Shown here: positions 10,906 through 22,364 of the stretch, piece by piece | How the letters are laid out: each line of letters starts with the position of its first letter | Position numbering within the stretch: the first letter of the stretch is position 1 | NCBI GenBank assembly: GCA_025201805.1 | Contig: MU619292.1 | Span: 91,107-155,106, forward strand | Direction: 5' to 3' | Origin: Parasitella parasitica | Lineage: Eukaryota; Mucoromycota; Mucoromycetes; Mucorales; Mucoraceae | DNA length: 64,000 nt | Translations under genes and position numbers: made by a program | The notes under the pieces: model-generated | What the model was told of the DNA's origin: nothing | Database searches by the model: none | Seen by the model: only the letters and a program-made list of their open reading frames with translations

Positions 10906-10975
10906 TACCCACATCTTCTCTTCAATGTAAAATAGAAGAATAGGTCAGTTCCTGAAAATGCTGCGATTTAATAAG

Positions 10976-10996
10976 GTTTGACACTTTGTGTCAAAC
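10976..10996. repeat. Perfect hairpin, 9-bp arms
   Basis: GTTTGACAC and GTGTCAAAC separated by only TTT. Confidence 0.85.
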
Positions 10997-11284
10997 ATTA
11001 GATGTTACGTGGATAAACATTGATTGGGATATATTATAGTATAATTAGAAATCACATCTTATGTCAATAAAAGTCTTCAGTTTTGTATTATCTGGTTTTG
11101 TTCAGAAAAAGTCTTAATTACTTCTTTCATAAAACCTTTTACACAACATTTCGCTGCGCCCTTTTACACTGGTACAACATATTAGGTTCACCGTAGTAGA
11201 AAAAATTAGAAAAAAAATAAAATAAATGTCAACTTGAAAAAAATATAGGTTTAATATCAAATCGATAGGTGTATGAAGCTCCAG

Positions 11285-11309
11285 TTCATCTACTGGCCAG
11301 GTAGATGAA
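11285..11309. repeat. Perfect hairpin, 9-bp arms
   Basis: TTCATCTAC and GTAGATGAA flank TGGCCAG. The centre contains the palindrome TGGCCA, so the whole block is nearly symmetrical. Confidence 0.85.
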
Positions 11310-13176
11310 ACTTATATGGATAAATATTCTACTCCTGTAATTTAACGTTTATGACAATTCTGATTAATTAACATCTTTAATTTTGTGCTAAACGACATCT
11401 CAGTAGACTAAAGATAACTTGGATCTATCTGAGTGATTAAATAGACTTTACCCGAGATGCTAAGATTAATCTTCCATACGAAGATTATTAATATCGATCC
11501 ATAAGCGTATATCATTTCTGGTATATAGCGATGTGAATTATTGGCAGACTTTCACGCATCATATTGAATTGGTAAAGCAGATCTTAGTTCTTGTTGATTA
11601 AGATCCTGAGAAAAAAGCATTTACAATAATAATTATACCATTAGTATTATACATTTTAAAGACGATTGTACAACTTGTTCTCCACGTTAATTAAGCACTG
11701 CTTACTACTTTCCCATGAAGTTCAATTTAATCAAGATCAAGTTATTACATTAGTAACTTGAATTAATTACATGTTGCTTTACTATAAATATGGTAACATT
11801 CAACGACTAAACAGATCTCCACTTACATTTTTTGACTTTAATAAATCAATAGGTATTTGCCTAGCTTTTTTTAATTTTTATAGCACATCGTAGTCTCCGT
11901 ATTTATTAATTGTTTAAGAAATAATAGTGATTTTATAAACAAATCTTATATACAAAGGGGATTTTTATTCAAAAAGTACATATAAACGTCTGAGTGCCTT
12001 TTTTGATGCAAAGCAAAGTTGAACTTGCTTTAGACTTGATTAACATAGACATGATCATGGCAATCTGATAAGCACCTGATTTCCACTGGGCGACGTGCGT
12101 ATCAGAACTTTTGCGCAAAGACAGTTTATATTTTTACAGTTAAAAAATATTTGATCACACCCGCTAAATAAACTGTAGAACCAAGATCAAGATTGGAAAA
12201 CGTAAGGTAGACACGGCGATATCTGATACAAACGTTTGTATTGATGAAAAATTACAGATATATGATGTTACCAGTAGAAAATAGCGAAATATTTGGTGTC
12301 CCTCCATTTTCAGACACATCAAGTAAATTCTTTATACTACTTTGCGATGGAAATTTAATAAGATGCTTCTTATATAAATGTCATTTTTCAAATGAGGGTG
12401 ATTTATCAAAAAACTTAATGAATTTAATCAGGTAAACGAATCATTCATTATATTCAAAATAGAGGGTTTATATACTTTCTACGAACTGAGGGAAGTGATG
12501 TGAGGTTAAGGTTTTAATGATAAAAGTTATATCAAGGTTATCTCGTTGATTCTAATACAAGGTCTCACTCTTAACATTGGTATCTGAGGGGTAAAAATCC
12601 TGATTTATACTCAAACCGTCAATATAGTAAAATCCTTTTGCATAGTCCACATTATGTATAAATACATCTACAGTAAATATCAGTGATGCAATATAGCTAT
12701 TCAGCAGATTTATTCTGCATTGAACTTTGCCACATCAATGAGATACAGGAGACAGGTAGATTATAATATTTATCACAAATATCAAGTTTCATATTGACAA
12801 GAATATATTACTTTTATTAGCTGATATTTTACTCTTTGACACGAGCTTTTTATTATACTTGATTCCGGATTAAAAGTGATACAGCAAAGACTTCCAAAGT
12901 GTCAATTCTATAGGCAAGTTCCGCTGCTCTTCTCTGTTTGACCTGCTAATATTTTACCATACTTGAATATCATCAGGCGCTATTACAGTATTTTCAAATA
13001 TGATGGATGTAGATTCAATGTTGAGCATGTTATTCGTGTGCTATTAAACGATCAAATTCAGCTTGAGGTAGCTCTCTTGATATGCGAAGCATTTTTTTTT
13101 TTTTTTTTTTAAATTATAATCTTTCAAAATAGAATCAAGAAGATATGAATCTGTATTAAGTTTATTTGGTACATTT

Positions 13177-15646
13177 TTAAGCACCAAAATGAGCTTTGTA
13201 AAAAGAAGGTGGTAAATTTTCAAGCACATTGAACTTGGGTCTCTCTATCATGACCATTTGATTTTCACCAATGAATCCGGCATATAAGATTTGTTGATAT
13301 TGGTACGAAATAGAAGTACGTAGTTCTTCTGATTTTGGCGTTGATTTGGCAGCCTCGGCGCTATTGTTGTAATTATTTCTTTTGCCCAACTTCTTGGGGG
13401 TTGGTTTATCTTGAATATCCACTTGACACATGTATGTGCTACCGTATAAAATCATCTTGTTCTTGTCTGCAGGATTATACATGGCACCACGAATACGATC
13501 TCTTTGTTCTAAAAGTCGTGATTCTGACATATCTTGATGTGTACTCGACCAACCTGTCAATCTTTTATGTTCAACATCGTAAATATAAAAGGCATTGGTT
13601 GCTTGCACAACACAAAGCTCATTTGGTCGCAAATCGTTGAACGATAATGCTGTATGTTGGATCGATCCTTGAGGAAGTTTAAGATGATGCTAATAACAGA
13701 AATGAATGAGTGAAACTGAAAATATTGCGCAGCATACAGTCATCTTACCTTTAAATTATCTAAGTTGAAAACATTAATGCGGTTTTCTTCATCGCCTGTG
13801 ACCAGCCATTGACCGTCAGAACTGACATTTAAGGATACAATAGTGGCAACAGCATGATCATCAGCTGTGTTCCCATCACTGTCTAATCCACGGTGATGTC
13901 CAAACTCGCGCAAAACTTCAAAGTTTCCCTCTTCCCAATTAGATAGATCCACAATGAGGATACGAGATTCGACTGTCACGACGATTAATTTATCTGATCC
14001 AGGGGTAAATAAAACATGATGGGCACCGGAAGCAGCATTGTTCGCTCTCAAATAAGCATATAATTCCTTCTCAAATGATCTCTGTTTCTTGACTTCTAAT
14101 TGACCCGGTTCAGACTAAAAAAAAAAGATCAGTGTTACGTTCGAAGCATGATCAAGACAGCTCTTACACCTTGGTTCACTCTAAATACTCTCACATCCTC
14201 AATATCAGAGACAGCAATCCAATTGGCATCTTCCGATAATGTACTTGAAGTGATGTTACAATCAGGCTTTAATTTGAGTTCCAAGGCTAGCTGGTGGGGT
14301 TGAACCATTTCAGGGAGAGCAGGCTGTTTAGATGAGGTATCGACATTGGTAGCTTCGCCAAGTCTCCAAACCGAAATAGAGTTGAAGAATGCAGACATGA
14401 TCAGCTTGCGAGATTTTGACATGGACACGATATATTTGTGAGGGAAAGGAGGCAATCTATTTTGAATCAATTTGGGGAACTCAACAGCAGGACAGGCAAC
14501 CAGCTCAACATCAACGCCACCCGACACAATCGAGTTGACCTTGGGTCTTTCGTCTAGTGCAAGAGCACGAATGTCATGCCAGTGATATCTACGGCTTCCG
14601 ACATTGATCCAGTCATTTACAACATCTCCATTCTTTTCATTATTCTTCTTTTTTGTTGTGCGGCGGAAAGATGTAATTTTACGATCCACACCAGCAGAAA
14701 ATACTTGGTTGCCGTCTTTGCTGGCAGCCAGACAAAGGACGTCAGCCCCATGAGCACGGATTGATTGCTTTACTGTACCCATTTTGCTATCCCAGAAAGT
14801 GACAGCGCCACGGGAGTCACCAGAAACAACCGTATTTCCCCTATTTGTCCCTTTTGTCTTAATGCATGTGTCCTTTATGACTTAGGCTAACATGTTCAAC
14901 TTACTTGAGTGCAGCTACAGCCCAGACTAAGGTTTGCTCCTTGCGATTTTTTACAACAGTCATTCGATGAATGGTGCGACCAGTATGGGTGTTCCATGTG
15001 CGAATGGCTGAATCAGATCCACCGGATACAATATACTCGTCATTAGGAGCCCAGGCAACCGACAGTACACGGCCTTTTTGGGGCTCAAAACTGCGAATAT
15101 ATTCAAGATTGCCATCAGCGATATCAAACATACGAATGCAACCATCTTCGCAGCCAGCAGCTAAACGAGTACCTTTACTGTTGACGGCTATACACCATAC
15201 AGCACCCCCATTTGAATCGCACGATTTCTAAAGAGACATGATTAGAGTGTTGTTCTGATGCAGTTATGTTGATCAAGTCTGACTACCTTAGCTGTCATGG
15301 TCGTTGTGTCCCATTCAATGATAAACGGATTCAATCCAGATGAGAAAAGACGAGGGGGTTTTTGCAGCAATAGCTCCAATTCTTTGGCAAGTTCCTCAGG
15401 CTCGTCTTCGGGATCTGGATTGGTAATTATATTCTGATGAGCCCAGGCAACACTTTCAACAGAAAGGTCTTCACCGCCAGGCAAGGTCTTTTCGAGTCGA
15501 TAGTTGTGTGTAGGATCCCAAATCTCGATATTTCCGTTGGCACGGCCCACAGCAAGTCTAGTGTTATTTACTGTAGAAGGTGTAAAATCAAGCGCATTGA
15601 TAGATGCTGGCTGGTATTCGACGAATCGACAACGGTGAACTTCCAT
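13177..15646 (-). CDS. UTP4: U3 snoRNP small-subunit processome protein UTP4 (cirhin)
   Basis: Nucleolar WD40 protein of the t-UTP/UTP-A complex, needed for rDNA transcription and 18S pre-rRNA processing. Exons 15287-15646, 14905-15227, 14168-14840, 13749-14114 and 13177-13689 join in phase to 744 aa, arranged as two WD40 propellers. The hallmark start (VHRCRFVEYQPASINALDF) is followed by RLAVGRANGNIEIWDPTHNY, then RLFSSGLNPFIIEWDT, VAWAPNDEYIVSGGSDSAIR and VSGDSRGAVTFWDSK. The C-terminus MVMIERPKFNVLENLPPSFY corresponds to the conserved VAVERP...LPPP end of cirhin. Exon 3 uses the canonical donor GTAAGA at 14167, the only choice that keeps frame with exon 4. The start codon lies about 115 bases from a long inverted repeat, so its promoter probably abuts the element. 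Confidence 0.93.
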
Positions 15647-15794
15647 GATGTTGTTGATATACGGAATGATTAAAGGATTTCTTGAAAAAATTGCTTCAAA
15701 CCTTTTGACAAGGAAAAATCAAGACTGTTTAATGTGACCTTTTTAGATCAAATGAAGCTCTTCAACTACCGGCGAACACTACAGTCTTTTTATG

Positions 15795-15916
15795 GTTTCT
15801 GAAATAAAAGTTCAAGTAAATGCTACATGTCACGGTGTTTGTGATAATATATATTAGGGTTTCTGATAACAAACCTATTAGTTCTGATGAAAGCTAAGAA
15901 GTTTCTTAGAGAAGAG
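15795..15916 (+). repeat. Left terminal inverted repeat
   Basis: Key blocks in order: GTTTCTGAAATAAAAG, TTCAAGTAAATG, TACATGTCACGGTGTTT, AATATATATTAGGGTTTCTG, ATAACAAACCT and GAGAAGAG. All recur on the opposite strand at 17610-17731 with roughly one mismatch in seven. Confidence 0.85.
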
Positions 15917-16245
15917 AAATGTCTCCCTAAAAAGATCACAAGTGGGGATTTCATATTTAGAAAAAAAAGAGTAAATGCTTTGTTTCAATAGTAAAAATGT
16001 TAAGAGAATGTGTTGTGAATTAAGCTATCTACATCATATCTTTTAAGTTCAAGGTAGTCTTCAAAAAAAGTTATGGTTGTCCATTGACAAACATCTGTGA
16101 TTCTGGGTGTAAGTGTGTCTGTTGACTTTGGATCAAAAACCTTTAATTGGATTTAGAAACGGAGAGCAAGGTTGAATATAAATAAGACTTATAATCTTAG
16201 GATTTCATAATTTCTACGCAGATATTTTTTTTATGAATGGGTGTA

Positions 16246-16467
16246 TTATCCTGGTGGCAGATTGTTTCCTTTTCTCTGGCACTTTCTTATAGCTTCAGTT
16301 GATCTGGCGTCTTCGTAGAAGGTCTTGTTATACAAGTACCAAGCTGGGTTCTCTATATCCAGCTGCACATTAGAACAGCTAGTTAAACCTGTGTCATCTT
16401 TTCCATAATATTGGAAAGGTTCAAAAGCGTGTGTTCCTGTAAAGCCAGCGTAGATTTTAGGCGCCTG
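16246..16467 (-). pseudogene. Unassigned C-terminal reading frame inside the inverted-repeat element
   Basis: There are 73 open codons without an ATG, ending in a stop at 16246. The text looks coding (HAFEPFQYYGKDD, QLDIENPAWYLYNKTFYEDA, IRKCQRKGNNLPPG). A possible acceptor (AATCAG) sits at its 5' edge, so it may be a last exon. I recognise no family. The frame at 16656-16850 on the same strand (SLTGMKISRSDFEKYFSEK) might belong with it, but I could not find a joining splice. Probably a relic. Confidence 0.35.
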
Positions 16468-17609
16468 ATTTTTTTTATATTCTTTTTGGTCTACACGAAC
16501 TTCAGTGTGTTGTTGTCAGAAAAAAGACAAAAACTGTAAGAAAACAATGTTTAGCAATCTCAACCACAAGAAAAAACAATGCAAAGTAATTTATTAGATT
16601 ATAAGGCAGTTTTTAATTACATATTTCCATAGTTTAGAGCAAGTTTTTGCACCGGTTAAGTTGATATCAGATGAACGTAGCGGCTTTTCTGACTTTTTTC
16701 GGAAAAGTATTTTTCAAAATCGGAGCGTGAGATCTTCATACCAGTTAAAGAAACGCAAGTACTACCATTAAAAAGCCAAGAAGCACAGCACTTAAATAAA
16801 CTAGATTGCAATTTTTTTCCGCTTGAATTGAGTAAGCTATGATTTCTCAAAGCTATACTTTCTTCAAAAAAACACCATTATTCTTTGATAGCGGAGATTG
16901 AACACGTCCAAAATCAGGAAAGAGAAATTCTTTCAGAAACTCCATTTGGACAATCTAAAACCAAAATTACTTTTTTAAGGCAAGATATCATCTTCTGATA
17001 CTATGCATATCACGGCTGTCCGTCTATGATAATAGCTGTATTTTTGGGCGCTCTACACGCTGGTGTCATTTCACAATCCCCGCATGCTTACGGAAGGAAT
17101 TATGCTTAGAAACCTCAAAAACAGATCAAGAGGGAAAAGTCGACGTTTTGCTTAAACAGAGCGCATTTCTAGCCTTTCATATCAAGGAATGATCTTTTAC
17201 GATCATTTTCCTCCAATACATGCTATAGTAAAAAGTTGCATTTTTGAGGTCAAATCGAGGATAATGCTTAATCGATGATTTTGGATGCGTGGATACAAGG
17301 AAAAAATCGAAAAAATCTATCATTTTGCATCGAAAAAAAATCATGCTCAAATTGCACCAAAATCATATATAATACGGTTTTTTCCCAATGGATACTATTT
17401 CCAATGATTTCAAGACACTTTTAGTTATGAAATCAATCGAAAAATGACACATGAATCTAAAGTTCTTGCTTTTAAGCTGTAAAGAATATCTATATGGAGA
17501 TGCTATCGCGCCAATATCAATTTTAGTTCATAACACAGCTCTATACAGTAAGTATTTTTGATGCCACAAGTATACCTTTCTTCATAGTAAAACGATAAAA
17601 CAGGTGTGG

Positions 17610-17731
17610 CTCTTCTCCCAAAAACTTCTCAGCTTTTACCAGAAATAAAAGGTTTGTTATCAGAAACCCTAATATATATTGTCAGAAACACCATGACATG
17701 TATCATTTACTTGAACTTTTTTTTCAGAAAC
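17610..17731 (-). repeat. Right terminal inverted repeat
   Basis: The reverse complement matches 15795-15916 through GTTTCTGAAAAAAAAG, TTCAAGTAAATG, TACATGTCATGGTGTTTCTG, AATATATATTAGGGTTTCTG and ATAACAAACCT. Confidence 0.85.
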
Positions 17732-18485
17732 TGCGAAATGACAGTAGTGTCGTCAATACCGTTACAGTACAATAACCAGTGTTTATATCAAATGACATCC
17801 TGCCTTGGTTATCATATTAGCGAACTGCTTAAAATCTAAATATACGCCAACACATGGCAGGTCTTGACCTGGAAATTGGTTGAATAGAGATGGAGAGTAT
17901 TTGTCACTGGAATTATAAAGAAAAAAAAAACCCCCCACGCTGTGATCCAAGACAAAAATCCCAAAGTGTAAACCATTAAAACAAAATTTTATAAAAAATC
18001 TCGACTTTTCGATCAAAAGTGTGTATTATGCTTAAAATGGCCATCTTACATTAAAATTTTGAGCATTTTCGATTAATGTATATCATGGCAAAAAAAAACT
18101 TCATTTTTGAGGCAGGCTTAACAAATTTTTCTGTAATCCATTCATTTGAAGAAAACTAAAATGAGGTAAGACCTCCTTCACATGAAACGTGCCAAATTCA
18201 AACCTCCTAAAGCGAGAATAGTGTATCGCAACCCATTTCGTTCACGAAGCGGGCGTTGTCTGATGCGCAATTTATGAATACTCTACACTATTGACAAGTT
18301 GATAGAGTACTTTGACCGCCTAAAATATGTGAAATAAAAAAACAATTCAATCCATCCAGTCTGAATTAGATAGAATAAGGTACTATAGGAAGGCCATAAA
18401 AATATTTTAACCACCTCACTGACCACTACAACACTGAGCCGAAAAACGAATTTTCCAGGGGTTCTTCAAAAGCATTTTTTATAAT

Positions 18486-19446
18486 ATGGCAATGGACAAC
18501 GATATTTGCCAAGACGATCAATGGTTTGAACAAGCCTTTACCTACATGAATCAACATGACATTCCTTTATCAAATGAAAAAAAGCTACACGTAAACGCAG
18601 AGACACGTTTCTTTTCTACCTCAATTATTGAAGCAATTGGAAATAGTTTTATGGACTTTTTAAGCAAGCAACTATTGGAGATTGTAATATCGATAAACCA
18701 AGTTTGTTCGAGTTTGTAGCTCGTGCAAAGTATGATGCATGGCAAAGCTTCAGAGGTCTTACTTTTCGACAAGCAAGGAATATGTACATCGACAGTGTCG
18801 AGGATTTGAAAGTGGGCTGGTCACGTCAAGGAGAATACGAGTATATACCTTCTGTTGAAGACCTCAAGGTGAGCGCATTGAAACCGCAACAAAGGATAGT
18901 AGACTGACAATATTGAAGAACGGAGAAGGTCTTGCAAGTAATTCGGTGAGCTCAATGGCTGCAGAAGAAAGCGATGATGGATTGTAGGCTGAGAAATGCT
19001 ATAATCAATCAATAGACAGGCACTAAATCGCTTGTTAGGGAATCGCAAGACATTTATGGATATGCAAGGTTAAATGATTTAAAGAAATTTACAGCAGAAT
19101 TAAAGGCTCATCCAGAGTTGATAAAAACGAAAGAAGATGGATTGACAACTCTCCATATTGCTGCTGATCGTGGTCATTTGGGTATCGTACAAGCGCTGGT
19201 TAGCGCAGGTGCTGATATTGACGACAAGACAGACGATGAAGACACAGCGCTTCATTTAGGTAACGCGTTGAGATTTATACAACCGAAAGATAATAATACG
19301 ACTTGAGAATAGCTTGTATATCGGATCAACTTGAAGTTGCTAAATTTTTGATCACCAGTGGCTGCGACAAGACTTTGCTTGATTCTGAAGGAAAAACTGC
19401 GTTTGAACAAGCAGAACCAGACTTCATTAGGCAACTTGGTTTGTAG
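18486..19446 (+). CDS. Acyl-CoA-binding ankyrin protein (ACBD6-like)
   Basis: Binds long-chain acyl-CoA and probably delivers it to acyl transferases. Exons 18486-18590, 18647-18868, 18919-18945, 19016-19259 and 19313-19446 give 243 aa. The ACBP domain spans residues about 8-90, with the signature FYGLFKQATIGDCN created by splicing exons 1 and 2, followed by KYDAWQSFRGLTFRQAR. After a short linker come ankyrin repeats (GLTTLHIAADRGHLGIVQAL, DTALHLACISDQLEVAKFLI, KTAFEQA), the domain order of animal ACBD6. Exon 3 is only 27 nt, and its 3' junction has an alternative that would run into a stop. No signal peptide, so cytosolic or nuclear. Confidence 0.88.
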
Positions 19447-19884
19447 AGGTACACTATACGCTGCTACTGATCAGATTGGACACATTCTAGAAATGATGTC
19501 TTCAAAAGAGTCAAGTATGTTTGTACAAATAAAAAGACGAGTTTCAGATATAATGACATTTAGATCAAAAAACTATCGGTCCAAGGAATGCCATTACTAA
19601 TATCTTGATCCTCCTCTTCCTTGCAATAGCTGTAGGAATATAATTAATCATACTGTAAAGAAAAGACTAGCAAACAGGCAATTTTTACTAGTCAAATATG
19701 TTGAGTGATATGTTGCAGCAAACCTTCATATCTATAAAATACAGTGATAGTTTCTGTATAGCAGCAGCCAGTGTATTCTAACCATCGTACCATAGATTGA
19801 TGCTGGTTAGATCAACGTCACTCGTTTTTTTTTGTCATCAACAAAGTCTTGGTCAATTTATTCAACTGCTTTCCTTTTCGCATT
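19447..19884. other. Intergenic between two plus-strand genes
   Basis: No coding signal. A T-run at 19828-19835 precedes the next start codon. The upstream TTG-initiated extension of the next frame is not used. Confidence 0.4.
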
Positions 19885-20598
19885 ATGCTTCAGCCTACTA
19901 GTAGTGTAGCAGCGATATCCTACACTGGTGGTAAGGACTGTACACTCGCACTTCATCGAGTAAAAGAGCAAGGTGTCGAAATCGGCGTTCTTGTTACATT
20001 CAGCCCTCCTTTTACAGATTTGAATTCATTCAAGGCCCATTCTATGGATATTATTAAACAGCAAGCAAAAGCACTTGAAATACCACATACTATCTGTATT
20101 ATTGATGGGCCAGATTATCTTGCCAGCTACCAGCAGCAAATCAAACTTCTTTCTGAAAAATACAACATTGATGCTTTGGTAACAGGTGACATTTTGCCTG
20201 TGTGTAGCGATTTCATGGAGCGTGCTGTTGAGGGAACTGGTGTGGCTCTGGTGAGACCTTTGTGGCAAAAGGATCAAGCAGAGCTGCTGAAAGAGATGTG
20301 GGATCGAAAATTTGACATAACTATTACTTGTATAAATCAGCTTAAGGTGCGTGCTTCTGTCTTGGAAAAAGTCAAGGATGTTTATGATGTTGGAAAGCCG
20401 TTGTCACAACAAGGACTGAACGCAGTTGCTGCCAACAATGTAAATATCAGTCCTACAGGTGAATATGGCGAATTGCACACCATGGTTCTTGATTGCCCTC
20501 TGTATAAAACAAAAAAATTAGCGATTCATAGCGAGAAACTGGTAGAAAGTCCTTATGTTTATTTAAAAATCAATTCTGTAGAACTTGTAACAAAATAA
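19885..20598 (+). CDS. Short DUF71/Dph6-like ATP pyrophosphatase
   Basis: Intronless, 237 aa from the ATG at 19885. The PP-loop SYTGGKDCTLAL (residues 10-21) marks the adenine-nucleotide alpha-hydrolase fold that adenylates a substrate with ATP. Also typical of DUF71 are TGDILPVCSDFMERA, LWQKDQAELLKEM and the late motif PTGEYGELHTMVLDCP. Eukaryotic Dph6 (diphthine-ammonia ligase, last step of diphthamide formation on eEF2) is normally about 650-700 aa in fungi, with C-terminal RidA-like domains. This protein ends right after the ATPase domain, like the archaeal and bacterial short form. So it may be a second, prokaryote-like paralogue, and a role in diphthamide synthesis is uncertain. It ends 22 bases from the stop of the convergent CAP gene. 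Confidence 0.8.
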   Translation: MLQPTSSVAAISYTGGKDCTLALHRVKEQGVEIGVLVTFSPPFTDLNSFKAHSMDIIKQQAKALEIPHTICIIDGPDYLASYQQQIKLLSEKYNIDALVTGDILPVCSDFMERAVEGTGVALVRPLWQKDQAELLKEMWDRKFDITITCINQLKVRASVLEKVKDVYDVGKPLSQQGLNAVAANNVNISPTGEYGELHTMVLDCPLYKTKKLAIHSEKLVESPYVYLKINSVELVTK

Positions 20599-20620
20599 AA
20601 ACTATATTGTTTATTTTACT

Positions 20621-21221
20621 TTATGCTTTGGTCGTAACATTGGTTCTGAAAAAGACAGCAGAATCAGATCCTCCATAGATGACATTTCCCCTGGGTAAAT
20701 ACTCGCAAACATAATACACGCCCTTGATGTTGTCGCAGTAGGCTGCACCACAGCCAACAGTCTTGGTGTTTTTCCAAACAACTTGAGTGAAATGACCGGA
20801 GTTGGCAGAAAAGCCAGGCTTAGAGTAATCGTAATTGGAAACCTCACTGTACCAAGCCTTTACAGTTTGTGTCCAGTCTTTAGTACGCCCAGCAATGTTT
20901 TCCCCATAATTAGCCTTCCAATTTAATAAAGTCTCATTAGTTGGTACGTTATACATCAGCTTCTACATGCAAACTTACCTGACTGTGAGCAATGCTACAT
21001 TTGGACGCCCAATCGTAAGCAAAGTCGGCCAATTCCTGGCTCCATGCTAGTGCAGGTGCACCATGATCAGCTCGGAAGGCATTGTGAGTGTTCAGGATGG
21101 CGTCTATGTCGCTTGAAGTAGGAGGAGCCCTTTCCAGAAGAGCTACAGGTTTTGGCATGGCTACATCAGTCATAGTAGCCAAAATAGCAAGAGAAGTAAT
21201 GAGTGTTTTGAAGATTTGCAT
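20621..21221 (-). CDS. Secreted CAP/SCP (PR-1-like) protein
   Basis: Exons 20979-21221 and 20621-20914 give 178 aa. The N-terminus is a signal peptide (MQIFKTLITSLAILATMTDV). The CAP domain (residues about 40-170) shows ILNTHNAFRADHGAPALAWS, then, across the intron, CSIAHSQ|ANYGENIAG, SGHFTQVVWKNTKTVGCGAA and YYVCEYLPRGN. The cavity residues His, Glu, Glu, His are present (HN, ENIA, YSEV, HFTQ). Fungal members bind sterols or lipids outside the cell, and some act in host interaction. The start is the second Met of the open frame, because the upstream residues are not signal-like. Confidence 0.92.
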
Positions 21222-22364
21222 TTTTTGATTTATGATGAGAATCAAGTAAATTTAGGGCTCTATTTATATGTAATCAACCAAACTGTCATGTAGTTTTATG
21301 AGCTTAGTCATTAACAAGTACCTGCTGTCAATTTCTTCTTAATCTCATACTTATTTGCATTGAGAATACATATTTCACGAAGGCTGAATTCGGTTCGTCA
21401 TGACATATGACACCGCCAGAAGTATCGAATACTACTAGATCCAGAATCTCAGTCGTAGACGACTTTTATACATCAATATATAATGCAAAGATTGTCAATA
21501 ATACTCGAAAAGTGAGGCTCATGTACAATCATGGTTTGTATAAAAGCTTTTAAAGATGTTTAGAAACAAACTGTGAATTAGTGAGAAATCTCGTCATTTA
21601 CAGTGCCTTTTCAGATCTGGACATATGTATTACATATGCGGCTTTAAATCAGAATAAAGCGGCAAATTCAGTGTCCAATTTGACATCCGAAAGGGCAATT
21701 CATGACCCTGACTATAATTGTGGTTGATATTGAAATTAACCAATTGTCTGTGGTACTCTACATGCAGTGGCAATTGACTAGCAAATGGTCAAGCTGGTTA
21801 GTACGGCAAGAAGAATCCATCAGATCATAATTTTCCTGGTTGAGTGACGTTGATGATATATACATTCACTTCGTATCGATTGGAAAATGCGTTAAGCTGT
21901 GTTTATGGCTAAGAACAGCTTGGTAGCAAGCAGTTTAAGCGTTTACAAAGCTAAGGTGCATCTTGAACAAAAACTTGAGTAGCATAGTGTCGAAATTTGA
22001 TGATATTAGAATATGTACATGTATCATTATGATATAATGCTTTCTCGGCTTATATTCGCTCGCATACTGTCTATAAAGTACTATCTAACATTTTGAGTTT
22101 AACTGCTATTCAGAATAATGACATTGCACTTTGAGAATATTCATTATTAATAGATAAATTTAGGCTATATATCTATCATTGCCCTTCGGTATGAGGATTT
22201 GAGAGTAATAATCCCTTTTATTTAATGCAAGTAATTTAAACCAGTGTTTATATTAATGTTAGTCGATAACCTACTGCCAGAAGATATGATTATATGTTAT
22301 ATATATCTGATCAATGTAGTTTCAACGTTTTATATTTGTTATAATTACGATAAAAATATGCTTG
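21222..22364. other. Intergenic, nothing recognised
   Basis: About 1.1 kb between the CAP gene promoter and the 3' end of a stomatin gene. It is AT-rich with no coherent coding frame. Confidence 0.4.

Larger units (their letters stand above)
10173..13176. other. Three-kilobase gene-free AT-rich tract
   Basis: No gene is supported. It holds a diverged repeat pair (10215-10320 and 10588-10680), three perfect inverted repeats (10887-10905, 10976-10996, 11285-11309) and a long T-run at about 13091-13112. Short frames at 10458-10673 and 12241-12435 have no recognisable content. The texture is that of decayed mobile DNA. Confidence 0.5.
15795..17731. mobile_element. Putative non-autonomous or decayed DNA transposon with long terminal inverted repeats
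   Basis: The two ends are inverted copies of about 120 bases (listed separately). The 1.7 kb between them is AT-rich and holds only short minus-strand frames (16246-16467 and 16656-16850). No transposase motif is seen. Weaker inverted similarity extends outward to about 15762 and 17765, so the true boundary and any target-site duplication are not fixed. An inverted segmental duplication of the UTP4 upstream region is the main alternative. Confidence 0.5.
15647..18485. other. Intergenic zone dominated by an inverted-repeat element
   Basis: It contains the UTP4 promoter, the element at 15795-17731 and a further 750 bases before the ACBD6-like gene in which I see no gene. Confidence 0.5.

Noticed and set aside
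12241-12435. 64-aa plus-strand frame in the gene-free tract
   Set aside because: Isolated, no domain and AT-driven composition; kept only as a possible relic.
13044-13229. 61-aa minus frame overlapping the UTP4 end
   Set aside because: It reads through a poly-A homopolymer and overlaps the last UTP4 exon in another frame.
17207-18122. Possible direct repeat sharing CATTTTTGAGG near 17245 and 18100
   Set aside because: Similarity is confined to a dozen AT-rich bases and could be chance.
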